This document shows, in pieces, positions 57,555 through 64,000 of a DNA stretch of 64,000 nucleotides. Under the pieces are notes generated by a model. The model searched no databases. It was not told the origin of the DNA and worked only from the letters and a program-made list of their open reading frames with translations. Every line of letters starts with the position of its first letter. Positions within the stretch are counted from its first letter, which is position 1. The position numbers and the translations under genes are program-made. This stretch comes from Anaerolineales bacterium. Lineage in GTDB: Bacteria; Chloroflexota; Anaerolineae; 4572-78; J111. The DNA is taken from positions 620,001 through 684,000 of the forward strand of contig JABTUW010000003.1 of NCBI GenBank assembly GCA_015075185.1. Reading direction: 5' to 3'.

Positions 57555-58418
57555 ATGACCACCAATTATGACCTGTCAAAAATTCGGCTCCTTTTGATTG
57601 ATGGTTTCTCCGAAGCAGAGCTGCGTGACTTCTGTTTCGATACACCTGAGTTTCGGCCCGTTCACCATGAGTTGGCCGATCTTACCGGTAGAGCCGCTAT
57701 TGTCCGCCACCTCCTGGAGTTTGCCGAACGCCGGGAACTTTTTGATCTGTTACTGGCATGGGCGAAGGCGAATAACCCGGCGAAGTATGCCAAATACCAG
57801 TCCTATACGGATCCTGTCACTCCAAGCGCCAGCGGGGAATCCCCTCAGACTCCGCCCGACCGAATAACCCTCATCACACCCTTTCCCCTGGAACTGGTCC
57901 GCGTCCCGGCCGGTGAATTTCTGATGGGCAGTGATCCAGCCAAAGATAAAAATGCCAGAAAAGATGAACAGCCGCAACACCGCGTCTATGTCTCTGAGTT
58001 TTACATTGGCAAATATCCCGTGACCAATGAGCAATACGCCGTGTTTGTCAAAGCAGCGAAACATCCGATGCCATACCATTGGAAAGAATCCAGAATCCCT
58101 TCCGGCAAGGAAAATCATCCGGTTGTATACGTTTCTTGGGATGACGCTACAGCTTTTTGCCAATGGTTGAACCAAACCGACGGCCGTTCTTTCCGTTTGC
58201 CGACCGAAGCTGAATGGGAGAAAGCGGTGCGAGGGGTGGATGAACGGATTTATCCTTGGGGCAATGAATGGGATAAAAGCAAACTGAATAGTAAGGAGGG
58301 CGGACTGGATGATACGACACCAGTGAGTAGTTACTCGCCCGGCGGCGATAGTCCTTACGGCGTGGCGGACATGGCTGGCAATGTCTGGGAGTGGTGTGCT
58401 GATGGGATACAACACTGA
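57555..58418 (+). CDS. EAD-FGE-sulfatase protein, 5' part of a frameshifted gene
   Basis: Residues 1-80 resemble an effector-associated domain, a death-like helical adaptor (LLLIDGFSEAELRDFCFD, IVRHLLEFAERRELFDLLL). From about 105 a formylglycine-generating-enzyme/C-type-lectin domain begins (LVRVPAGEFLMGSD, YIGKYPVTNEQYAVF, SWDDATAFCQWLN, FRLPTEAEWEKAVRG, DMAGNVWEWCAD) and then hits a stop at 58,418. The rest of the domain continues in another frame from about 58,405. Such fusions occur in bacterial conflict systems, with the FGE part used for recognition rather than catalysis. Confidence 0.8.
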   Translation: MTTNYDLSKIRLLLIDGFSEAELRDFCFDTPEFRPVHHELADLTGRAAIVRHLLEFAERRELFDLLLAWAKANNPAKYAKYQSYTDPVTPSASGESPQTPPDRITLITPFPLELVRVPAGEFLMGSDPAKDKNARKDEQPQHRVYVSEFYIGKYPVTNEQYAVFVKAAKHPMPYHWKESRIPSGKENHPVVYVSWDDATAFCQWLNQTDGRSFRLPTEAEWEKAVRGVDERIYPWGNEWDKSKLNSKEGGLDDTTPVSSYSPGGDSPYGVADMAGNVWEWCADGIQH

Positions 58419-58632
58419 GGAATATCAACGCTGCATCCAAACTGTAATTAAGGATCCGCAAGGATCAAAGCGAGGTTCTAGCCGCGTGCTGCGCGGTGGC
58501 GCGTTCGCTAGTGTTGCCTTGTGGGTGCGCTGTGCTGCCCGTGTCAGGAGCAACTGGGGCTACAGGATCAGAAACTTTGGTTTGCGTGTAGTGTTGGGCG
58601 GCCTTTTCTCGTCTGAAACACCGAACCACTGA
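58381..58632 (+). pseudogene. 3' part of the frameshifted EAD-FGE gene, with a variable-region-like end
   Basis: In this frame the domain continues as YNTEEYQRCIQ and RVLRGGAFASVALWVRCAAR...NFGLRVVLGG, exactly the missing end of the FGE/C-type-lectin fold. The break is at 58,400-58,410, where GCTGATGGGATAC stands in place of an expected sequence coding ADWY. The RCAAR cysteine is kept, but the second FGE active-site cysteine is not seen. Codons at the ligand-facing positions end mostly in C or T (GCT, AGT, GTT, GCC, GTC, AGC, GGC, TAC, ATC, AAC), as produced by adenine-directed retro-mutagenesis of AAC/AAT codons. Confidence 0.7.
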
Positions 58633-58767
58633 AAATGCTGTAGTCGCTGAAAAAGCTCAGTGAAATCAGTGCAAATCAGCAGCCTCAGTGATTCAAACCC
58701 GAATTGACGGCTTAATTGCTTTCAGTTATACTGTTAATCAGATAAACAGAAAATCAGGGAAAGTCAA

Positions 58768-59031
58768 ATGGTTGATACCATAACCCTACAAATGGCCCAA
58801 CGGGGCGTGTTGATCCTGCCCAAAACTCTGCGCGAAAATTATAACCTTCAACCCGGCGATAGTTTCACCCTGCTTGACCTGGGGGGAGTATTTGTGCTCA
58901 GCCCGCGCCGCTCCGAGATTGATGCTTTGGCCGACCGCCTGACCCAAACGCTCACCCAACAGGGTGAAAGTGTAGAGAGCATGCTGCAAGCGCTACGTGA
59001 GGAGCGAGAGCGGTATGCCGGAGAAAGTTAG
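58768..59031 (+). CDS. AbrB/SpoVT-type antitoxin
   Basis: The 87-residue protein has an N-terminal swapped-hairpin DNA-binding domain (TLQMAQRGVLILPKTLRENYNLQPGDSF, in parts) and a helical C-terminal tail likely to clamp the toxin. It overlaps the PIN gene by 17 bases. AbrB-PIN (VapBC-like) pairs repress their own transcription. Confidence 0.85.
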   Translation: MVDTITLQMAQRGVLILPKTLRENYNLQPGDSFTLLDLGGVFVLSPRRSEIDALADRLTQTLTQQGESVESMLQALREERERYAGES

Positions 59032-59461
59032 AGTTTTTCTCGATACGAGCGCCCTGTTTGCCGGTATCTGGTCAGCCGAAGGTGGCGCTCGGATGATTCT
59101 CAAGTTGGGCGAGGCCGAAGCCGTTAAGGTGCTGGTCAGCTCACAGATGCTTAGTGAAATCGAAAATGTGCTGCGGCGCAAAGCGCCGGCCTCTCTGGGG
59201 CTGTTGGCTGTGTTGTTGGACCGGAGTGGTGTCGAAGTTGCACCTTCACCCCCGCCAGAAATCATCCAACAAAGCGAAGCCGTGACCGGTCATGCCAGTG
59301 ATGCTTATGTGCTGGCTGCGGCCTGGCTGGCCAAAGTAGATTATTTAGTAACCCTTGATCGCCAGCATTTTCTGGACAATCCGGCTGTACGAACGGTTAC
59401 TCCATTTCCCATCGGCACACCTGGCGACTTTCTCGCCTGGTATCGGGCCAGATTGAGTTAA
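59015..59461 (+). CDS. PIN-domain ribonuclease toxin (VapC-like)
   Basis: This 148-residue PIN domain has the first Asp in VFLDTSALFAG (about 10), a Glu in SEIENVLRR (about 50) and late acidic residues in HASDAYVLAAAW (about 97) and VTLDRQHF. It should cut RNA and be neutralised by the AbrB-type partner. GGAG is 10 bases before the ATG at 59,015; an earlier in-frame ATG at 58,997 is less likely. Confidence 0.87.
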   Translation: MPEKVRVFLDTSALFAGIWSAEGGARMILKLGEAEAVKVLVSSQMLSEIENVLRRKAPASLGLLAVLLDRSGVEVAPSPPPEIIQQSEAVTGHASDAYVLAAAWLAKVDYLVTLDRQHFLDNPAVRTVTPFPIGTPGDFLAWYRARLS

Positions 59462-59483
59462 GCGAATAAGGAGAGCTTGCTGA

Positions 59484-60824
59484 ATGACTCAAATCCACGA
59501 TTTACGCTCATTCATCCAGGTTCTGGAAGAAGCCGGGCAGCTCGTCCGCATCAAACAGCCGGTCAGTTTGGTCCATGAGCTGGCCGATGTCGCCGCCACA
59601 TTGGAGCGCAGCGGCGGGGGCGCGCCGCTCTTTGAAAATGTAACCGGCAGTTCGTGGCCCATTTTTGCCAGCGGCGTCGCCAACCAGAAACGGGCGGCAC
59701 TGGCCCTGGGCTGCGCTGAAAAGGAAGTGACCGAGGTCATGGGCCGGGTGCTGGACCCCAGGAACGGGATTCAGCCGGTGCGGGTCGAACGGGCCAAGTG
59801 GCAGGTCAATGTGCAGACCGGCGACAGCCTGGATGTGCGGGAACTGCCGATTCCGACCCACTCGCGGGGCGACGGCGGGGCTTTTATCACCGGCGGGGTG
59901 ATTGTCAGCAAAGACCCGCTCTCGGGGCGGGGCAACCTGTCCTATAATCGCATGTTGTGTACCGGTCCGCGCAACTTTGGCTTTAACCTCAATGAATGGC
60001 GGCACGTGCGCGCCTTTATGGAGAGCCGCCCGGACCCGGCCGCGCCGTTCCCGGTCGCCGTGGCCATTGGGCTGGACCCGGCGATTATGATCGGCGCTGG
60101 TGTTCGTACTGACGAAGATGAACTGACCATCGCCGGGGCGATTCGCGGCCAGGGGGTGCCGGTCAGCCGGGGAGTGACGGTAGACGTGGACATTCCGGCC
60201 GAGGCTGAAATTGTGATTGAGGGCTATGTTCATCCCGCTGAAAAGAAAGGCGAGGGGCCGTTGGCCGAATTTCACGGTTATTACGGCGAAATCTGGGAAA
60301 GCCCTACGTTTGAAGTGACCGCTGTCTGCTGGCGCGACAAGCCGATCTTCCAGACGATTATCCCCGGCTGGTACGAGCACATTTACATTGGCAATGTCTT
60401 GCCCAGAGAACCGTTACTGCTGCGCTTTTTGCGCCACATCAGCCAGGAGGTGGCCGTGCATATTCCACCCTACAGCAACGGCTTTTCCGCAATTGTGCAG
60501 CTCAAAAAGAGCAATCCTGGCCAGCCCAAAAATGTGGCCCTGGCAGCGATGACTGCCCACATCAACATCAAGCAGGTGATTGTGGTGGACCCGGATGTGA
60601 ATATTTATGATCCGGCGGATGTGCTGTGGGCGCTGACCAACCGGGTGGATTGGAGCCAGGATACTTTCACCGTGCCCCATGCGCAGGGCCACGAGATGGA
60701 CCCGACGGCAGACGCGCGCGGCATCCATACCAAAATTGGCATTGATGCGACCTATAAACGAGAGCGCCGCGAATACGGCGAACGAGTTAATTATGCCGGA
60801 GTGGACGTGAGCAGATACGTCTAA
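59484..60824 (+). CDS. UbiD-family prenylated-FMN decarboxylase
   Basis: The 446-residue protein follows the UbiD plan: DLRSFIQVLEEAGQLVRI at the start, the prFMN-binding middle (NLSYNRMLCTGPRNFGFNLN), the E-x-x-x-E catalytic part around GEGPLAEFHGYYGE and the C-terminal DPDVNIYDPADVLWAL. UbiD enzymes decarboxylate aromatic or alpha,beta-unsaturated acids using prenylated FMN made by UbiX; neither UbiX nor quinone genes are here, so the substrate is open. Confidence 0.92.
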   Translation: MTQIHDLRSFIQVLEEAGQLVRIKQPVSLVHELADVAATLERSGGGAPLFENVTGSSWPIFASGVANQKRAALALGCAEKEVTEVMGRVLDPRNGIQPVRVERAKWQVNVQTGDSLDVRELPIPTHSRGDGGAFITGGVIVSKDPLSGRGNLSYNRMLCTGPRNFGFNLNEWRHVRAFMESRPDPAAPFPVAVAIGLDPAIMIGAGVRTDEDELTIAGAIRGQGVPVSRGVTVDVDIPAEAEIVIEGYVHPAEKKGEGPLAEFHGYYGEIWESPTFEVTAVCWRDKPIFQTIIPGWYEHIYIGNVLPREPLLLRFLRHISQEVAVHIPPYSNGFSAIVQLKKSNPGQPKNVALAAMTAHINIKQVIVVDPDVNIYDPADVLWALTNRVDWSQDTFTVPHAQGHEMDPTADARGIHTKIGIDATYKRERREYGERVNYAGVDVSRYV

Positions 60825-60833
60825 AATATCGTC

Positions 60834-60871
60834 GACCGCAGACCGTTGAACACTGGCAGCGGTCTGCGGTC
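60834..60871. repeat. Inverted mini-repeat GACCGCAGACCG / CGGTCTGCGGTC
   Basis: Twelve-base arms pair perfectly around 14 bases, directly after ubiD, followed by more GGTCGGCGGTCAG words. Single-arm relatives lie at 6178-6190 and 7370-7396. Confidence 0.7.
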
Positions 60872-60889
60872 GGCGGTCAGCACGCAATA

Positions 60890-60922
60890 AAAAATCCCCT
60901 GCACTCTGAGGGGATTTTTTTT
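60890..60922. terminator. Bidirectional terminator between ubiD and khpA
   Basis: AAAAATCCCCT and AGGGGATTTTTTT pair around GCACTCTG. T-runs are present on both strands, so it can end both convergent genes. Confidence 0.88.
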
Positions 60923-60940
60923 GATTTTGACACGTCAGTT

Positions 60941-61177
60941 TCAGACAATTTCCAGGTTGACCCTTTTGCCATCTTTCGCGGCGCTGGTGCGCAGTAGCGT
61001 TCGCATCGCGTTGGCGACCCGACCCTCTTTCCCAATGATCCGACCCATATCATCAGGATCGACGCTGAGTTCAAGGACAATCATGGAAGCACCTTCCACC
61101 TCTTCAACTCGGACCTGCTCGGAGTTATTAACAACAGCACGTGCCATTTGGAGCGTTAGATCTTTTAGTTGTCCCAT
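60941..61177 (-). CDS. khpA: KH-domain RNA-binding protein (KhpA/YlqC family)
   Basis: The 78-residue single KH domain has the GxxG loop in DPDDMGRIIGKEGRVANAMR (about 40-59). KhpA binds RNA, often with KhpB, and affects cell division in Gram-positive bacteria. It usually lies beside rpsP; here it stands alone. A GGAGGTT-like site precedes the ATG. Confidence 0.92.
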   Translation of the reverse strand: MGQLKDLTLQMARAVVNNSEQVRVEEVEGASMIVLELSVDPDDMGRIIGKEGRVANAMRTLLRTSAAKDGKRVNLEIV

Positions 61178-61481
61178 TTTTCGAACCTCCCAATTCGAAA
61201 GAGTAAAAAATAACCAGTAAACGAAAGTATATCAGGTTTGAGGGTTTGGGTCAATATAAGCCGTCTCCCCCAATAGTACTAAGCAAAACTCAGGATTTCT
61301 TTCACAAGTGGAGAGGGTCGGCCACCACTTTATGAGTCGAAGTTGCTGATTGAGAGGATTACTGCCATCTCCTCATCTTCTTCGTTCTATCTTGGTTTTG
61401 CTTTTTCCTTACGGATAGGTATATCATACCGCAATGATTTGTCAAAATATCTCTTTTAAAATTCAAGGGAAATCTTGATTT
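61178..61481. other. Intergenic region, no gene recognised
   Basis: Between divergent khpA and the oxidoreductase gene lie about 300 A+T-rich bases. TTGTCA at 61,439 is a possible -35 for the oxidoreductase gene but has no well-spaced -10. No repeat or RNA is recognised. Confidence 0.4.
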
Positions 61482-62564
61482 ATGAGTCAATCTTTAATAA
61501 AAGTGGGCGTGGTAGGAGCAGGCATCGGCCGCCATCATCTTGCGGCCTACCGTGCGCTGCCCCATGCAGTTGAAATTGTGGCGCTCTGTGATGTAAATGA
61601 GGCCCGGCTCAACGAAATTGGGACAATGTATAATGTTCCTCGCTACTTTACCGATTATAACGAACTTTTTGCTTCGGGCGAGATTGAGGCGGTGAGCGTT
61701 TGCCTGCCCAACAGTTTGCACGCGCCTGTGTCTATCGCCGCCCTGGAAGCCGGGCTGCACGTGTTGTGTGAGAAACCTTTGGCCGAAAGTTTGGCATCCA
61801 GCTATAAGATTGCTGAGGCGGTCGCGCGAGCGCCGGGCAAATTTATGATTTGTTTCAATCGCCGCTACCGGCTGGATGTGCAGTGGATGAAACAAGTTTT
61901 GCGGCAAGGGCTGCTGGGCCGAGTTTATCAGGTGAAGGCGGGCTGGGTGCGGGAGACTGGCATTCCCGGCTGGGGCGGCTGGTTTCTGAATAAGACCATT
62001 GCCGGCGGGGGTCCCTTAATTGATTTGGGCGTCCACATGCTTGATGCGGTCCTGTGGCTTCTGGATTACCCGGCGCCGCTGACCGTCAGCGGGGTAGTTG
62101 AGGCCAACTTTGGCCCACGCCAGGCTAAAACCTGGCAGGCGCCCCTGACTCCAGTGCCTTATACCGTCGAGGACTCCGCCACAGCCTTCATTCGCTTGGC
62201 CGGGGATGTCACCCTGAGCTTAGAAACTAGTTGGGCCTCACATGCTAAGCCGGGAATGGATGATTTCTTTATTACCCTGATGGGAACCGAGGGCAGCATC
62301 GAATTGTATGTAGCCAACTACGCCACCGAAAATACGCTGACCTTTTATACCGAAATCGGGGGAAAGCCTGTAGTAACCCGGCCTGCGGTTAAAATCTCTC
62401 GTTCTGACCACGAATATGCTATTACCGAGTTTGTCCGCTGCATTCGGGAGGACAGCGTACCCACAGCTACGGTAGACCAGGGGCTGACCTTGATGAAAAT
62501 CATCGAGGCAATCTATCAATCTGCCGAAGCCAAGCGGGAGGTAATCCTGACTCAGGATGGGTGA
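61482..62564 (+). CDS. Gfo/Idh/MocA-family oxidoreductase
   Basis: The 360-residue protein has an N-terminal NAD(P)-binding Rossmann fold (VGVVGAGIGRHHLAAYRAL, residues 8-26), SVCLPNSLHAPVSIAAL and the EKP motif (VLCEKPLAES, about 94-103), then the C-terminal beta-sheet domain with GGPLIDLGVHMLDAVLWLL. Family members oxidise or reduce sugars and inositols; the substrate is unknown. It is a single gene. Confidence 0.9.
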   Translation: MSQSLIKVGVVGAGIGRHHLAAYRALPHAVEIVALCDVNEARLNEIGTMYNVPRYFTDYNELFASGEIEAVSVCLPNSLHAPVSIAALEAGLHVLCEKPLAESLASSYKIAEAVARAPGKFMICFNRRYRLDVQWMKQVLRQGLLGRVYQVKAGWVRETGIPGWGGWFLNKTIAGGGPLIDLGVHMLDAVLWLLDYPAPLTVSGVVEANFGPRQAKTWQAPLTPVPYTVEDSATAFIRLAGDVTLSLETSWASHAKPGMDDFFITLMGTEGSIELYVANYATENTLTFYTEIGGKPVVTRPAVKISRSDHEYAITEFVRCIREDSVPTATVDQGLTLMKIIEAIYQSAEAKREVILTQDG

Positions 62565-62582
62565 GCCTGAGTGAAAAATTAC

Positions 62583-63467
62583 TTACACCTGGGGCGATGC
62601 ACCGGAGTCCAGGCGCAGTGCTGGCAATGAAGGGTGCGTATCTTCCAGGTCGGTATTGGGGGAGGGCAGAGCTTCACTGGAAACTTGAATGATAATCGCG
62701 GTGATATTGTCGGGGCCGCCGGAGGCGTTGGCGCTATCAATCAGTTGCCTAGCCGCTGCCAGGGGCGATGCGGCCTGTTGGAGTACTTCTTTTATTTCAG
62801 GCCCGGTCACTTCACCCCACAAACCATCACTGCACAAAATCACCACATCGCCGTCCTGAAGCTTCTCGCTGGAGATATGAATATCCACATCGCTGCCTTG
62901 CCCCAAGGCTTGATAAAGAACATTGCGGCGCGGATGAGTCAAAGCCTCTTCTTCGGTAATTTTACCCACTTCAACCAGGCGCTGGACCAAAGAATGGTCT
63001 TTGCTCAATTGGCGTAGCTCATTATCGCGTAATAAATAGACCCGCGAATCGCCCACATTCATGGCCACCAGGGTGTCGCCATAGAGGACGGCCGCGACCA
63101 CCGTTGTCCCGCCGCCCTCGGTCGCGCTCAGAACCTGGCTGTTGGCTTTTTCAATAGCATTGGTCAAAGCTTCAGTTATAGCTTCAACAGAATTGGTCTC
63201 TTCCAGCGATGTAACGCTGGCGTAATATTCGGAGTTGACCGTTTCAATGGTTACGGCAGAAGCAACTTCGCCCTTCTGATGCCCACCCATCCCATCGGCT
63301 AAAACATACAGATGACCTTTATTGGCCAGAGTCCCCGCATCGGCATCCAGGGGCAATTTATAGGCATCTTCGTTATGATCACGAATCATGCCTGTATTGG
63401 TTAGCCCGGCATAATGAAAATAGAGCACCGGTTTTGCGTCTGCATTTATTGATCTATTCTCAGGCAA
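62583..63467 (-). CDS. PP2C-family serine/threonine phosphatase
   Basis: The 294-residue cytoplasmic enzyme has the metal motifs MIRDHNEDAY (about 28-37), VLADGMGGHQKGEVAS (about 56-71), LCSDGLWGEV (about 214) and GGPDNITAII (about 253). It is like Stp/PrpC, which reverses Hanks-type kinases. No kinase gene lies in the window. It converges on the oxidoreductase with an 18-base gap. Confidence 0.93.
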   Translation of the reverse strand: MPENRSINADAKPVLYFHYAGLTNTGMIRDHNEDAYKLPLDADAGTLANKGHLYVLADGMGGHQKGEVASAVTIETVNSEYYASVTSLEETNSVEAITEALTNAIEKANSQVLSATEGGGTTVVAAVLYGDTLVAMNVGDSRVYLLRDNELRQLSKDHSLVQRLVEVGKITEEEALTHPRRNVLYQALGQGSDVDIHISSEKLQDGDVVILCSDGLWGEVTGPEIKEVLQQAASPLAAARQLIDSANASGGPDNITAIIIQVSSEALPSPNTDLEDTHPSLPALRLDSGASPQV

Positions 63468-63810
63468 CGCTTGCTGCCTCCTTAGATTGAGGTTATCGCC
63501 CAGAGTTGATCCGGGTCAAGCGATGTTATGAAAAAGGTAGCGCTAACTGCTGCTATTATAATCCTTTTTAGGCGAAATTTCCAGCCAAAGTTGTGGTTTA
63601 ACGCTGCCTGACAGTTCGATTTTCACAATCTGATTCCCAATCCTATAGACACTTGCCCTATGTTAGACTATAATACAAGTGCTAAGCCAAAAAAGCAAGG
63701 CTTTTAAAAAGTTGTAACTGCTCAGGTGTGACTCACTGCTTCGGTTAAAGGGTGTCGCACCTGGCGGCCTGAGCAGCAACTAAAAATTTTGTCAGTGAGG
63801 AGATTAAAAC
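63468..63810. other. Intergenic region with a long hairpin leader
   Basis: Promoters for the phosphatase (minus) and the last gene (plus) must lie here. TATAAT occurs at 63,669-63,674 on the plus strand without a good -35 at 17 bases. A long hairpin (63,711-63,780) follows. Confidence 0.45.
63711..63780 (+). ncRNA. Structured leader hairpin before the last gene
   Basis: GTTG and CTGCTCAGG (63,711-63,726) pair with CCTGAGCAG and CAAC (63,768-63,780), enclosing about 40 bases with an inner GGTG/CACC pair. No T-run follows, so it may be a leader or attenuator structure rather than a terminator. No known riboswitch class is recognised. Confidence 0.35.
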
Positions 63811-64000
63811 ATGAAAAACATATCCAAGTTGCCTCCATTGCCCCGCCGCACGGTCAAGTACGTGGTCAATCCTGAGGAGATGAATGAGGATGCGGCGCGA
63901 GGTATGCTTAGCAATCCGGTTTATGTGGGAGTTCCGCCCTATAATCGGGTCGTTTCTGATGAAGCTTGGATTCGTGCTGCCGTTAAATTGATTGAAGAAG
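63811..64000 (+). CDS. Unknown protein, 5' part only
   Basis: An ATG with GAGGAG eight bases upstream opens a frame that runs to the window edge (63 residues; KLPPLPRRTVKYVVNPEEMN at the start). It has no signal peptide or helix and no family is recognised from this part. Confidence 0.7.
   Translation, partial: MKNISKLPPLPRRTVKYVVNPEEMNEDAARGMLSNPVYVGVPPYNRVVSDEAWIRAAVKLIEE

Noticed and set aside
57555-58765. A complete diversity-generating retroelement
   Set aside because: No reverse transcriptase, accessory gene or template repeat was found in the window; only a target-like end is visible.
59508-60380. Minus-strand frame of 290 codons
   Set aside because: It is a shadow of the UbiD-family gene.

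Overview
This 64 kb window looks like a chromosomal segment of an uncultured Chloroflexota bacterium, most likely Anaerolineae-like. That placement is inference from gene style: large multi-GAF hybrid histidine kinases, RsbU/STAS modules, many multi-membrane sugar transferases, Thr/Pro-rich lipoproteins, LysM fusions, effector-associated domains and abundant short repeats. No rRNA, tRNA or marker gene is present to prove it.

Layout. 1-10.3 kb: a secreted LysM protein (cut by the window edge), an amidohydrolase, a GT87-like transferase, then a same-strand run of two radical SAM enzymes, two large membrane glycosyltransferases and a PHP-domain hydrolase, probably a glycan/lipid modification cluster. 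10.3-20.7 kb: two hybrid histidine kinases flank a glycine cleavage operon (gcvT-gcvH-gcvP) controlled by a tandem glycine riboswitch with a terminator. 20.9-28.5 kb: a dihydropyrimidinase-like enzyme, then a compact signalling run: RsbU-type phosphatase, two STAS proteins, a pentapeptide-repeat protein and a 988-residue protein joining an acyl-adenylating domain to a C-terminal diadenylate cyclase (DAC) domain. 28.4-33.0 kb: YfhO-like membrane protein (reverse), lspA, a small ORF and rluD. 33-37.5 kb: an A+T-richer accessory island with a membrane protein/DUF6414-like pair, an IS110 element with a long 5' non-coding end, and a NYN-LOTUS protein. 37.5-54.8 kb: DoxX, then an eleven-gene reverse-strand cobalamin operon (threonine-phosphate decarboxylase, cobT, cbiA, pduX, cobQ, cbiB, btuF-btuC-btuD, cobO, cobN) behind a cobalamin riboswitch and terminator. 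It covers corrinoid uptake, adenosylation and nucleotide-loop assembly; no corrin-ring methylation enzymes are here. 55-64 kb: a lipoprotein with three repeated domains, a frameshifted EAD-FGE protein whose end resembles a diversity-generating-retroelement variable region, an AbrB/PIN pair, UbiD, KhpA, a Gfo/Idh oxidoreductase, a PP2C phosphatase and the start of one more gene.

The strongest window-wide signal is a set of short low-complexity mini-repeats, often able to fold into hairpins, that occur between genes, in frame inside conserved enzymes (at least seven sites in cobN alone) and inside peripheral stems of both riboswitches. The most unusual single gene is the acyl-adenylating enzyme-DAC fusion. 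A second regulatory signal is an identical pair of CGTAACG heptamers, 12 bp apart, upstream of the RsbU gene and of the triple-domain lipoprotein gene.
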